DNA of 64,000 nt from a virus (IMGVR_UViG_3300032309_000911:1-64000), one strand, 5' to 3'; counted from the stretch's first letter, positions 48,727 to 59,200 are shown. A program made the numbers and translations. Notes: generated by a model from the letters alone, not told the origin.

Positions 48727-49808
48727 TAATTAAACCAACAGAATTGTGTAATTTTAAATGTACTTTTTGTTCTAGCACTAAAATAGCGGAACACAAAAAA
48801 GATGTATTATCGCTTGAACAAATATTTACATTTTTAAAAAGATTTCCTCAAACAAGAACAATTATAGTTAATGGAGGCGATCCTTTAATGATGGAACCAG
48901 AATACTATTGGAAAATTATTGAATGGTTGGATAAAAACGATTACGATACATCTATTGCATTAACTACAAATTTATGGCCATTCTATAAAAAACCAGACAA
49001 ATGGGTTAATTTATTTAACAATGAAAGAGTTGGTGTAACTACATCTTTTCAATATGGAGGTGGCCGTCTTAAAGGAGATTTAACAGAATTTACAGAAGAA
49101 GATTTTTGGAAATGTTCAAATGCTATGTTAGAATATTGTGGTTATAGGCCAGATTTTATATCTGTTATTGTTCCTGAAAACGAAAAAGATGCAATTAAAA
49201 ATGTAGAACTTGCAAAACGTATGAGTGAAGATATTGTACCTGATGGAACAATGCACAATTTTACACGTCATAGTAAGACTGGTGTGGAATGTAAATTAAA
49301 TTATGCAATGTCTAGTGGCGATCAAGGTAAACCTTATTTGTTAAGTAAGATATATCAGATATACGTAGAAATATGGAAACGTGGTCTTGCACCTTGGGAA
49401 TTTAATACAAAACAAATGATACAAAGATTAAACAATGATAGAACATCTTGTCCTCAAAATCGCAAATGCGATACTGGAATACGTGCATTAAATCCTAGCG
49501 GAGATTATTATTCTTGTGGTGCTTTTGGTGATGATAAAGACAAAACCATAGATTTTGATAGAGAAATGAAAGGAGAGTTTTTTACTCCTTTACAAGATGA
49601 TTTAAATTTGCTTAGTATGAAGAAATCTTGTTTTACTTGTCCTATGTTTAATATATGTAATGGTTGCAGAAAAACAATTAAGGATTTTAAACATCACGGA
49701 GTTGTAGAAGAACATTGCAAACTTATGAAAACCATAGCACCGGACATAATTAAATCTAATGGACTAAATATTGAAGTAACACCTTATATAGATGAAAGTG
49801 TATTATGA
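48717..49808 (+). CDS. Radical SAM/SPASM protein 3
   Basis: Start at 48717 (MDLIIKPTELCNFKCTFC), in preference to a TTG at 48708. C11, C15, C18 form the CxxxCxxC site; 'IVNGGDPLMM' is the GGE-equivalent. The C-terminus shows 'SCPQNRKCDTG', 'YYSCGAFGD', 'SCFTCPMFNICNGCRK' and a last Cys in 'EEHCKLM', a SPASM-like set. Overlaps the gene before by 10 and the 2OG gene after by 4 bases. Confidence 0.88.
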   Translation: MDLIIKPTELCNFKCTFCSSTKIAEHKKDVLSLEQIFTFLKRFPQTRTIIVNGGDPLMMEPEYYWKIIEWLDKNDYDTSIALTTNLWPFYKKPDKWVNLFNNERVGVTTSFQYGGGRLKGDLTEFTEEDFWKCSNAMLEYCGYRPDFISVIVPENEKDAIKNVELAKRMSEDIVPDGTMHNFTRHSKTGVECKLNYAMSSGDQGKPYLLSKIYQIYVEIWKRGLAPWEFNTKQMIQRLNNDRTSCPQNRKCDTGIRALNPSGDYYSCGAFGDDKDKTIDFDREMKGEFFTPLQDDLNLLSMKKSCFTCPMFNICNGCRKTIKDFKHHGVVEEHCKLMKTIAPDIIKSNGLNIEVTPYIDESVL

Positions 49809-50326
49809 TTAATGATTTTTTAACAAAAGGTTTTATTATATTAAATGATAAAGATCCTTTTAAATTTATAGATATCAATGATATACAATGGACTGATGCC
49901 GGTCATGTAGGTTTGCAAGTAGTTATTAAAGAAGAAAAAATACAAAATGAACTATTAACAACTCAAAAATATCTAGGTGAGAAATACGTAAAACAAATAG
50001 ATTCGAATTACAAACTTGCTAATAAAATAGATTTAGTAAATGGCATGGATGAGGCTACTTTGGTTTGGCATAACGATTTAATAGAAGGACCAAATCTTTG
50101 CATTTTAACTTATTTTGATGATATGGATGTTGATATTGGAGGTGCTATTTGTTTTAGAAAAACAGAAACAAAAGAAGATTTAATAAAACATTACCCTAAA
50201 AAAAATGATATTCTTATTATGAATCAAAGTTTAAAATATGAACATATAGTTACACCTCTGAAATTAAAACTTCCTAGACGAGTGGCCAGTTTTAATTATT
50301 ATATAGATGAAAGGTTGACAAAATGA
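49805..50326 (+). CDS. 2OG-Fe(II) oxygenase-like protein
   Basis: A 173-residue protein. 'ATLVWHNDLIEGPNLCILTY' supplies H89-x-D91 and 'LKYEHIVTPLKLKLPRRVAS' supplies H147 and the 2-oxoglutarate-binding R158/R159, matching the prolyl-4-hydroxylase-like layout. 'IGGAICFRKT' is the usual strand between them. A hydroxylase in a radical SAM cluster suggests multi-step tailoring of one substrate. ATGA overlaps at both ends. Confidence 0.8.
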   Translation: MINDFLTKGFIILNDKDPFKFIDINDIQWTDAGHVGLQVVIKEEKIQNELLTTQKYLGEKYVKQIDSNYKLANKIDLVNGMDEATLVWHNDLIEGPNLCILTYFDDMDVDIGGAICFRKTETKEDLIKHYPKKNDILIMNQSLKYEHIVTPLKLKLPRRVASFNYYIDERLTK

Positions 50327-50901
50327 AAGAAGGATTTAATAATTTGTGGCCTACTATCATATTAAAAGATATTATAAAAGATAAACCATTATTAGATGAT
50401 GTAACAAATTATACATTAACAAAATATGGGTTAGATAATAAGATATCAGCAGATATTAAATATCAAAATCTATTTGATGATAATTATTATAACAAGTTTA
50501 GATACAACATAGTAATACCTTTTTTTGAAAAATATTTGCAAGAAAATGTAGGTATTAGTTTGAAAGATAAAAAATATACTATGAGAGCATGGTTAACGGG
50601 TTATGGTGTTTCTTATTCTATGCCAAAACACAATCATTCAGGTTCTCATTTGAGTGCGGTATTTTATTTACTATCCGAAGATAATCATCTAGGAGGATCT
50701 TTAGTAATAAATGACCCTCGTTTTAATGCAAATAGAGGTTATACGCCTGATTTTAAAAAATGGTTTGAAAAAGAAATGTTTAATCCAAAAACAGGAGATA
50801 TTTTAATATTTCCAAGTTTTACTTATCATAGTGTTGACACTTATTATGGAAAATTAAGATTAGCTATGCCTGTTGATCTAATATTATATAATGATGAATA
50901 A
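50323..50901 (+). CDS. 2OG-Fe(II) oxygenase, family-5 type
   Basis: A 192-residue protein with 'RAWLTGYGVSYSMPKHNHSG' followed by 'SHLSAVFYLLS', 'GGSLVINDPRF', and 'TGDILIFPSFTYHSVDTY' with 'KLRLAMPVDL'. This order (H103/H105, H169, R179) matches the putative 2OG-FeII_Oxy_5 family (PF13759 type), widespread in marine phages. Substrate unknown. It overlaps the fourth radical SAM gene by 11 bases. Confidence 0.85.
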   Translation: MKEGFNNLWPTIILKDIIKDKPLLDDVTNYTLTKYGLDNKISADIKYQNLFDDNYYNKFRYNIVIPFFEKYLQENVGISLKDKKYTMRAWLTGYGVSYSMPKHNHSGSHLSAVFYLLSEDNHLGGSLVINDPRFNANRGYTPDFKKWFEKEMFNPKTGDILIFPSFTYHSVDTYYGKLRLAMPVDLILYNDE

Positions 50902-51820
50902 TATAACAGTATCTATAAATCCAAGTTATTTTTGTAATTTTAGATGTAATTTTTGTTATCTCGCAACTGAACAATTAGGTGATCAAAAAAAAATATCATT
51001 ATCAATACTAGATAAAAGATTAAAAGAAATTAGTAAAGTTAGAAATATAGAATGGGTTGATCTATATGGTGGAGAAATAGGCGCATTAAAAAAGGATTAT
51101 TTTTATGGATTAAAAGATGTAGTAAGAAAATATTACAAAGATAAAATTAATATAATAACCAATTATTCTATGTTACACGAAGGATTTTTTAAAGACGATT
51201 TTTATTTAAGTGTAAGTTATGATTTCGAAGCAAGAGAAAAATCCGATTTAGTTTATAATAATATGTTTCAGAGTACGGTGCCTATTGCAGTATTAATACT
51301 TGCAAGTCAAAAGGTAATAGAAATGAACGTAGATGATATGATAAACAAATTAAATCTTTGTTCTAGTATAGAAAGCGTGGAAATTAAACCATATTCAATA
51401 AATCAAGCAAATGAACAATATGTTACACATAAAGATTTTGAATTGTTTGTGCAAAAATGGATTGAAAGTCCTGTAATAAAAAAATTTGATTTTATAAATG
51501 AAGGAAAAATAATTCAAAGTTTAAATAAAGAATACAACGCATTTTCAAACAATCATGTTTATATAACTCCTAATGGAAATTTTGCTGTATTAGAATTTGA
51601 TAAAAATGATAAAGAGTATTTTTTAGAATTAAGTTCTATTAAAGAATATATAAAATGGGCAGAACAAGAACCAATAAAAAATATTTCAGATATATGTAGA
51701 AAATGTAAATATTACGGTCATTGTTTAACTGAACATTATCGTTATGTAAAAGATTTAAATAACAGTTGTAATGGATATAAAGGATTATTAGAATATTATG
51801 GAAAAAGAATGGAAAATTAG
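50891..51820 (+). CDS. Radical SAM protein 4 with reduced auxiliary-cluster region
   Basis: A 309-residue protein (a second ATG at 50894 is equally possible). 'NPSYFCNFRCNFCYLATE' is the CxxxCxxC site and 'DLYGGEIGAL' the GGE motif. The C-terminus has only 'ICRKCKYYGHCLTEH' and 'NSCNGYKG', fewer Cys than a full SPASM domain. Shortest of the four; could use one auxiliary cluster. Overlaps the next gene by 23 bases. Confidence 0.87.
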   Translation: MMNNITVSINPSYFCNFRCNFCYLATEQLGDQKKISLSILDKRLKEISKVRNIEWVDLYGGEIGALKKDYFYGLKDVVRKYYKDKINIITNYSMLHEGFFKDDFYLSVSYDFEAREKSDLVYNNMFQSTVPIAVLILASQKVIEMNVDDMINKLNLCSSIESVEIKPYSINQANEQYVTHKDFELFVQKWIESPVIKKFDFINEGKIIQSLNKEYNAFSNNHVYITPNGNFAVLEFDKNDKEYFLELSSIKEYIKWAEQEPIKNISDICRKCKYYGHCLTEHYRYVKDLNNSCNGYKGLLEYYGKRMEN

Positions 51821-52193
51821 ACAAGCATTATATCACAAATTAAATAGTGATTATACTGACGATCTAAAAAAGATAAAAATAGAAATAAGTAGCGATATTG
51901 TTGAAAATTGTATAAGATATTTTTATAATACCGATATGCCTTTTATATACCCGTCAAAAAGTTATGTGGTGGCCATTTGTTATGCCTATTGGTTATCAAA
52001 AGACTTTGGTGAAGATTTTTATGAATTGTTAAACGATAAAGATTTGTTATATGGAAACGACCCATATTTTAAAACATATGAAGAAGATACTAAAACGTAT
52101 GATGAAATATTAAAAAAGGTTATGCCTCTTGATGAAAATAAAGGTATAGTGCCAGACATAAAGAATTATTATATGGCTGAATTTTTTATATAA
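51798..52193 (+). CDS. Conserved marine-phage hypothetical at the end of the locus
   Basis: A 131-residue protein with 'YPSKSYVVAICYAYWLSKDF' and 'LLNDKDLLYGNDPYFKTYEE', a text I recall from several T4-like marine phages, always of unknown function. Starts within the radical SAM 4 gene (23-base overlap), so it is part of the same operon and may be a regular partner of it. Confidence 0.72.
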   Translation: MEKEWKIRQALYHKLNSDYTDDLKKIKIEISSDIVENCIRYFYNTDMPFIYPSKSYVVAICYAYWLSKDFGEDFYELLNDKDLLYGNDPYFKTYEEDTKTYDEILKKVMPLDENKGIVPDIKNYYMAEFFI

Positions 52194-52196
52194 ATA
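52189..52196 (+). promoter_or_regulatory. T4-type late promoter
   Basis: Exact TATAAATA overlapping the stop codon of the preceding gene; leader of about 23 bases with AAAGGTGA before the ATG at 52225. Confidence 0.75.
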
Positions 52197-52224
52197 ATAA
52201 TGTAACAATATAAAGGTGAATGAT

Positions 52225-52437
52225 ATGACAATTAATATAAACGGTAAAGAATATGACGAAACTAAGTTTGATGATATATTAAAAAATTACATTATAGCTA
52301 GACAAGAAATACAAAACAGTAGAGTTCGCATGATTATGGAACTTGAAAAAGTTGATGTTCTTACGAACTATTATAATGCTAAAATTAATGAAGAATTAAA
52401 AAAATTAGAAGAACCAAAAGAAGAAATAAAAGAATAA
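52225..52437 (+). CDS. 70-residue coiled-coil protein
   Basis: Start at 52225 (MTININGKEYDETKFDDILK) because AAAGGTGA is correctly spaced; a GTG at 52216 lies within that Shine-Dalgarno. The centre is a helix ('VLTNYYNAKINEELKKLEEP'), charged and Cys-free. Possibly a small virion or assembly protein; unrecognised. Confidence 0.65.
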   Translation: MTININGKEYDETKFDDILKNYIIARQEIQNSRVRMIMELEKVDVLTNYYNAKINEELKKLEEPKEEIKE

Positions 52438-52441
52438 AAAA

Positions 52442-52789
52442 ATGGCAGGTATAGCAAACTTATCAATAGACGCCGGCGCTACATTTACAAGTGATGTATT
52501 AGTACAGAATGATGATGGTACTGCTTTTAATTTAACAGGTTATACAGCTCAAGGTAAAATGTCTCAAGGATATTCTGCCACATATCAAAGAGTATATTTT
52601 GATATTACTATCTATCAAGCTGATGGAATAGTAACAATAGGTTTAGATCCTGCAACAACTGCTCAGTTAGAGGATGGCCGTTGGGTTTATGATGTAGAAA
52701 TAACTAATGTAGCCGATAGTACAGTAACACGTGTTGTTGAAGGTATTATTACAGTTTATCCAGGTGTAGTTTCTACTTACAATCCTTAA
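52442..52789 (+). CDS. Small beta-rich structural protein
   Basis: A 115-residue protein: 'NLSIDAGATFTSDVLVQNDD' and 'GTAFNLTGYTAQGKM', 'EDGRWVYDVEITNVADSTVT' and 'RVVEGIITVYPG'. This Ig-like/BppU-N-like beta pattern is common in marine phage virion proteins. It likely decorates fibre or baseplate. Convergent with the glycosyltransferase gene, with a 4-base overlap of 3' ends and no visible terminator. Confidence 0.72.
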   Translation: MAGIANLSIDAGATFTSDVLVQNDDGTAFNLTGYTAQGKMSQGYSATYQRVYFDITIYQADGIVTIGLDPATTAQLEDGRWVYDVEITNVADSTVTRVVEGIITVYPGVVSTYNP

Positions 52790-54117
52790 TCGAAAAATTT
52801 ATTTGTAGGTATTTTTATTTCTACATTGTTTTTAGAAAAATGATAATCTCCATCTGGGCCATTATCACAAAAAGGTCCTGAAATTAATCTAAAACCTAAA
52901 TCTTCAACATACTTAATTACTTCATCTCTTAAAGGTGCGCCTTTGTTATATTCTACTATTTGTAATTCTAATATTAAATCTTTACAATGTTTTAAAGCTT
53001 CTTTAGATCCTTTTAAAACATCCAATTCAGCACCTTGTACATCTATTTTTATTAAGTCCGGCATAGGCAGATTTCTTGAACTTATAATACTATCTAAAGT
53101 TTTAGTTTTATATAATTTTTTATTACTTTCATTATACAATCTATTAGATTCAGAACTGATTTGTTCGTTTTCTTTATAATAACTATTTCCACCAGGATGA
53201 TAAGTGTTTTTATAAAAATTAACTTCTTTATCTGTTCTATCACTTAGTACACCTATATGGTATTGTAAATTGTTTTCTTTGTATAAAAATTCACATTCTG
53301 ACATTGCTTCAAAAACAACATACTCAGCATTTGGCCATATTGTTTTAGCTTCACTTGTCCAATGTAGTACACAAGCACCTATATCGTAAATTACTTTTGG
53401 TGATATGTTTAAACTTTTCAAATAATCTACGTGTATTTGAGGTAACAATCTTTTAGTTGATAAATCTTTTAATCTATCAGTTATATTAATTTCTTTTTTA
53501 TTTACAGTTGGAGTATTAGGTGTACTTTCCACTTTAAAAATCGTATTACCTATATGTTCACAATGTACTGTTGTATCAGCAAATATTTCAAAACCTTTTG
53601 CTTTAACTTTTCTACAAAAATCAACATCTTCTGATATTGTATTTTTATGATCTATTGCTGAATGATAAACAAAATGAGGATAAGGTATCGATCTAAAAAC
53701 TTCTCCTTTAATTAATACACAACCCATTCCACAAGCTGCTAATTCAACTAATGGAGTATCCTTTATTTTTTCAAATGGTATATTTGAACAACCACCTCTA
53801 TCATTGTGTTCATAAACTTCTAATATATGTTCGTTTTCTTTTCTTTGTATGTAAAGACCTGATATCATGTCTTTATTATGACTTAAAAGTTTTTTAAGTG
53901 TATCTGTTGAAAAAGAAATATCACTATCTACTGAAAACAAATAATCATAATGAGTTGCCCAATGTGCTATTAAATTTCTTATTTGATCTATTTGATAACC
54001 AAAGAAAAATTGTAATTCTGTAGTATAACCATCGGGAATTTCAAGGTCATAAATGGCCTTCATTGTTTTTGTTTCAACGTATTTGTTTGTTGGTATAGCT
54101 ATTAATATTTTTTTCAT
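52786..54117 (-). CDS. Fusion of GT-A glycosyltransferase-like and FkbM methyltransferase domains
   Basis: A 443-residue protein. Residues ~1-200: GT-A-like with 'YLFSVDSDISFSTDTL' (D-x-D metal motif), 'AACGMGCVLIKGEVF' and 'EDVDFCRKVKAKGFEI'. Residues ~235-430: FkbM-type SAM methyltransferase with 'VIYDIGACVLHWTSEA' and 'LIKIDVQGAELDVLKGSKEA'. The two parts probably add and O-methylate a sugar. Overlaps the upstream glycosyltransferase gene by 4 bases, forming a two-gene minus-strand operon beside the fibre genes. Confidence 0.85.
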   Translation of the reverse strand: MKKILIAIPTNKYVETKTMKAIYDLEIPDGYTTELQFFFGYQIDQIRNLIAHWATHYDYLFSVDSDISFSTDTLKKLLSHNKDMISGLYIQRKENEHILEVYEHNDRGGCSNIPFEKIKDTPLVELAACGMGCVLIKGEVFRSIPYPHFVYHSAIDHKNTISEDVDFCRKVKAKGFEIFADTTVHCEHIGNTIFKVESTPNTPTVNKKEINITDRLKDLSTKRLLPQIHVDYLKSLNISPKVIYDIGACVLHWTSEAKTIWPNAEYVVFEAMSECEFLYKENNLQYHIGVLSDRTDKEVNFYKNTYHPGGNSYYKENEQISSESNRLYNESNKKLYKTKTLDSIISSRNLPMPDLIKIDVQGAELDVLKGSKEALKHCKDLILELQIVEYNKGAPLRDEVIKYVEDLGFRLISGPFCDNGPDGDYHFSKNNVEIKIPTNKFFD

Positions 54118-56141
54118 TGATTTAATATCCTGTTTGCGTTTTTAGTTTGTTCTTCAGAGTTTACTTTATAATCATTTAAAGCGTGTGTGTCATTATAGTT
54201 ATAAACAATGTCTTGTACTACTTTAATACTTTCAGGTTGACATTTTTCTATTAGAGAATAGAAAATAGAACCATCGCCTCCTGCTTTATACCATTTTCCA
54301 TTTTCATCTTTAAACATACTTTCATCAATATTTTCTAAAAGATATGCTTTAAATGTTCTTAAATGAGTATAAGGCATGTTCCAATTAAATTTGTATTGTC
54401 TATATTTCTTTTCTTTTTTAATTTGTTCTGGATAAGGTTGAGACACTAAAGGTATATTATCTACCATTGACCAACATGAACCATAACTAAACTCAGTTGT
54501 ACCATCATAAATATTATTATAAAAATGAAATATTTGATTATCGTTTACTAAAGAATCATCACCATCTAAAAACATTACAATATCATCACGTTCACAAAAT
54601 TTGTTTATTGATTCTATTTGATTTCTTACAGCGCCTTTATTTTCTTTATTTCTTATTACTTTAATCTTATCACTTTCATATTTTTTAGCCAACTCATAAG
54701 TATTATCTGTAGAACAATCATCAATAACAACCATTAAATAATTATCATAATCTTGTGTAATAACCGATTCAATACATCTTTCAATATATTTAGAAGCATT
54801 ATAAGTAGGTGAAATTATAACAATCTTTTGTTCTTTATTTCTAGGTAAATAATTTTCTTCATAATTATTAAATCTTCTACCAAATACTTTTTTAACCCTA
54901 GAATTAATATGACTTACTTCTTTATATTCTTCTTTTGAAAGATATGCGCCTAATTTTTTATAGATGTGTTGTTTCCATTGTAATGCAATTGAATCCCAAC
55001 CAACAATACCTTTTATGATATTACAAGAATACATTTTTTGTTGATGTAAGTATCTATTAGCATTGGCCTGTAAAACCATATTTACAAATTTATTTTCTTG
55101 TTCTTTTTTATCAATAAACTTAAAAAGACTATTTGGTTCTATTGCATAATCCATTAAATAGCATGCCTGTTCAACTGCTGTTTCTTCTAAAGCTCCAAAA
55201 CGAGTTGTAATTAAAGGAGTGTTATATGCTAAAGATTCTAAAGTTGAAATACCAAATGTTTCAGGAAAGGCACCAGGAAATAACATAAAGCTGGCTTTTG
55301 CCATTAATTCTGCTATTTCTGATTGTTTAATTATTCCTGTAAATTCGATATCTAACTTTTTATATTTTTCATCAGCAACTAATTGTCTCCATTTTTTTTC
55401 TTGTTCATCTGGTTCAGCATTTTCTCTAAATCTATAATATCCACCAATTACTTTTAATTTGGCTTCAGGTATTTGTTGTTTGATTCTTTCCCACATATTT
55501 TCAACTAGAGGCAACATACCTTTTGTAACAGAGGCATTATAAACATATAAATGAGGATCTTTTTGTCTTATGTCTATTTCATCTTTGTAAAGTACGATAC
55601 CATTACGTGTCATAAACATATGAGATTTAAGTACTTCAAAATTTCTTCTTTTACCATGATCACACGTAGTTACATAAGAAGTATGAAAATCTGAAAGGGT
55701 AAATATTTCATCCATATCTTTATGAACAATCATATCTTCTAATAAATGATCGCCTTTAGCAAAAGTATCGTGCATCCACATTGCTTTAAATTTAGCATTT
55801 TGTTTTATTTTAGAATATCTTTGAGGTTTAAAATTTTCAAATTGATTATATAAGTGTGGTGGTAAAAACGGTATTACTGTTCTCGAAGATATAACTACAT
55901 CAAAACTAAAATCATTTTTATAATCTAATATAGTGTGATCTATATATTGAACATTATCAAATATTCCTTCTTTTGATTCTTTATCTATACAATTATTAAA
56001 TACGGTTACTTTAAAATTTTTTTTAGCTAATTCTTTTGCAAGTAAAATTACGGCTGATTCTGATCCTCCTAAACCTCTTTTGTTTAAGGTATCGCCGTCA
56101 TAAGTCAATCCAATAATGTCAATAATAGCTATAGAAATCAT
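54114..56141 (-). CDS. Two-domain glycosyltransferase (GT4-like plus GT2)
   Basis: A 675-residue protein. N-terminal ~400 residues: GT-B fold with 'GGSESAVILLAKELAKKNFK', 'YNASVTKGMLPLVENMWERI' and 'MLFPGAFPETFGISTLESLA', the GT4 donor-site E-x7-E type. C-terminal ~225 residues: GT2 with 'VIISPTYNASKYIERCIESV', 'VVIDDCSTDNTYELAKKYES' and 'IVMFLDGDDSLV' (D-x-D). It could add two sugars in succession. The likely acceptors are the neighbouring fibre proteins or a host surface glycan. Confidence 0.87.
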   Translation of the reverse strand: MISIAIIDIIGLTYDGDTLNKRGLGGSESAVILLAKELAKKNFKVTVFNNCIDKESKEGIFDNVQYIDHTILDYKNDFSFDVVISSRTVIPFLPPHLYNQFENFKPQRYSKIKQNAKFKAMWMHDTFAKGDHLLEDMIVHKDMDEIFTLSDFHTSYVTTCDHGKRRNFEVLKSHMFMTRNGIVLYKDEIDIRQKDPHLYVYNASVTKGMLPLVENMWERIKQQIPEAKLKVIGGYYRFRENAEPDEQEKKWRQLVADEKYKKLDIEFTGIIKQSEIAELMAKASFMLFPGAFPETFGISTLESLAYNTPLITTRFGALEETAVEQACYLMDYAIEPNSLFKFIDKKEQENKFVNMVLQANANRYLHQQKMYSCNIIKGIVGWDSIALQWKQHIYKKLGAYLSKEEYKEVSHINSRVKKVFGRRFNNYEENYLPRNKEQKIVIISPTYNASKYIERCIESVITQDYDNYLMVVIDDCSTDNTYELAKKYESDKIKVIRNKENKGAVRNQIESINKFCERDDIVMFLDGDDSLVNDNQIFHFYNNIYDGTTEFSYGSCWSMVDNIPLVSQPYPEQIKKEKKYRQYKFNWNMPYTHLRTFKAYLLENIDESMFKDENGKWYKAGGDGSIFYSLIEKCQPESIKVVQDIVYNYNDTHALNDYKVNSEEQTKNANRILNQ

Positions 56142-56158
56142 TTAAATAAAGTTAAAAT

Positions 56159-56170
56159 TATTTATAAATA
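56159..56170. promoter_or_regulatory. Bidirectional palindromic late promoter
   Basis: TATTTATAAATA is an exact 12-base palindrome. It contains TATAAATA on the + strand (56163-56170), serving the fibre gene at 56213, and TATAAATA on the - strand (56166-56159), serving the glycosyltransferase gene starting at 56141. Confidence 0.78.
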
Positions 56171-56212
56171 TACAGTAACATAATTTAATTAAAATGTCAA
56201 TAAAATAAAAGT

Positions 56213-59200
56213 ATGCCAGTAATAAAAGGTCCTACACAACAAGTAAGAGTAACATTACCATCTAAAGGTGGGCCAGGTTATACAGGTTCACAAGGCCCAA
56301 TAGGTTATACAGGTTCTGCCGGAACAGGTGGTGGTGGAGGAGGATACACAGGCAGTCAAGGTTACACAGGTTCTCAAGGCTACACAGGATCTTTAGGTTA
56401 TACAGGATCTATAGGTTATACAGGTTCTGCTGGTTCAACAGGATTTACCGGTTCAAAAGGAGATACAGGATCATTAGGTTATACAGGATCAGCAGGTGTT
56501 GGTTATACAGGTTCTGCTGGCGTAGGATTCACAGGTTCAAAAGGAGATTCAGGCTCTACAGGATACACAGGATCGGTGGGTGTTGGTTATACAGGTTCTG
56601 CTGGTGTAGGATTTACAGGTTCAGCTGGTGTAGGATTTACAGGTTCAGCTGGCTCAGCTGGTGCTACAGGTTACACAGGTTCAGCTGGTTCAACAGGAGC
56701 TACAGGTTATACTGGTTCAGCCGGCGTTACAGGATTTACCGGTTCTGTTGGTTCAGCAGGCGCTACAGGATTTACAGGATCTGCTGGAGCTGGATTTACC
56801 GGATCAGCTGGCTCTACAGGATTTACCGGTTCAAAAGGTGATATAGGATATACAGGTTCAACAGGAGCTGGTTATACAGGTTCGGCTGGCTCTACAGGAT
56901 TTACCGGTTCAAAAGGTGATACAGGATTTACAGGTTCAACAGGAGCTGGTTATACAGGTTCGGCTGGCGCTACAGGATTTACCGGTTCAAAAGGTGATAC
57001 AGGATTTACCGGTTCAACAGGAGCTGGTTATACAGGTTCAGCAGGTACTAATGGATATACAGGATCAAAAGGAGATTTAGGATTTACAGGATCTGCCGGT
57101 GCTGGATTTACCGGTTCAGCTGGCGCTACAGGATTTACAGGTTCTGCTGGTTCAGATGGTGCTACAGGATTTACAGGTTCAGCAGGAGCTGGTTATACAG
57201 GTTCGGCTGGCGCTACAGGATTTACAGGTTCTGCTGGCTCAGCTGGTGCTACAGGTTACACAGGTTCAAAAGGTGCTGACGGTATAATTGGTGTTGATGG
57301 TTATACTGGTAGTCAAGGTTATACAGGTTCAGCTGGCTCAGCAGGAGCAACAGGTTTTACAGGATCAAAAGGTGATCAAGGCACACAAGGTTTTACAGGA
57401 TCAGCAGGTGTTGGTTATACAGGTTCAGCAGGTATTAATGGATATACAGGATCAAAAGGAGATTTAGGATTTACAGGATCTGCCGGTGCTGATGGAGATA
57501 TTTACCATACAACATCAACTACAAATTTAAATCTTTCTACTTACGCTCTTACTGATACTATTACATTAACAACAGTAGATTTAGGATTAGACTATTCACC
57601 ACAACAAACAATTATAATTGCTTCAACAGCAACTCCTACAAATCATATACATGCTAAAGTTTTAACTTACAATGTAGGTACAGGTGTTTTAACTGCTGAA
57701 GTTACTAATATAGATAACGCCGCTAACAGTTCTTTAAGTTCTTGGGAAATTAATTTAGATGGTGCTGTAGGTATTAGAGGTTATACGGGATCAAAAGGCG
57801 ATGTAGGATATGTTGGTTCAAAAGGTGATATAGGATATACAGGCTCTAAAGGTGATATAGGATATACCGGTTCAAAAGGAGATTTAGGTTATACAGGATC
57901 TTTAGGTTATACCGGATCAGAAGGAAATTTAGACGTAACTACAGCTGCTACTCCTCCTTCAAGTGCTCAATATGGAGATGTTTGGATTGATGAATCAACA
58001 GGCGTACAATATTTTTATTATACAGATGGAGATACTGATCAATGGGTAGAATTTTCAAACGTAGGATTAAAAGGTTATACTGGTTCACAAGGTAATATAG
58101 GATATACAGGTTCTGCTGGAACTATAGGTTACACAGGTTCAGCTGGAATAGGATATACAGGATCGCAAGGTAATATAGGATATACAGGTTCTGCTGGAAC
58201 TATAGGTTATACAGGTTCAGCCGGAATAGGATATACAGGTTCTGCTGGAACTATAGGTTATACAGGTTCTGTTGGTTCACAAGGTTCTTTAGGATATACA
58301 GGTTCAATAGGTGCTCAGGGTAATATTGGTTATACAGGCTCTGTAGGTTCTACAGGTTTTACAGGATCGGCAGGAGCTACAGGTTTTACAGGCTCACTAG
58401 GAAATATTGGATTTACAGGTTCTGCTGGTTCAGCAGGCTCAACAGGTGCTACAGGTTTTACAGGTTCTTTAGGAAATATTGGATATACAGGCTCTGCAGG
58501 AGCTGGTTACACAGGCTCACAAGGTGTTATAGGATATACAGGTTCAGCTGGTGCAGGTGGCAGTGGACCATTTGCCGTTTGTAATACATCAAACATTGTA
58601 TCTACCGGCGCTGGCTTATGTACAGGAACTGGCGGTACTGGTACACATAACTTTTTTGCTGGCGAGTGTGCTGGTGCATGTAATACAACAGGTGAACGTA
58701 ATATTTTTATAGGTAAATATGCTGGCCGTTGTAATAGAGGTGGATACTTAAATACATTTTTAGGAAATGATGCAGGACGTTCTAATACTACAGGATCTCA
58801 AAATACATTTATAGGTTATGGTGCTGGTTGTTGCAATACTACCGGTAGTAATAATTTTTATGTTGGTACATTAGTCGGTCAATATGCTACTACATCAAGT
58901 CATAATATTTTTATAGGAGATCAAGCTGGTAAAGAATTAAGAACTGGCTCTTATAATTTTGTTTTCGGAAGATTTGCTGGGAAAAATTTAAACACTGCAT
59001 GTGATAATATTTTTGTAGGTCGCCGTGCAGGTGAATGTTCTACAGGTTCCGGTAATATATTTTTAGGTTCTCAGGCTGGATGTAGATCTGGAACGACCAG
59101 TGGAAACTTTTTTGCAGGAACTAGTGCAGGTTGGTATAATACTACAGGTTCTAATAATTTAATTCTTGGACAAGCTGCAGGTTGTGTTAACACCGTAGGT

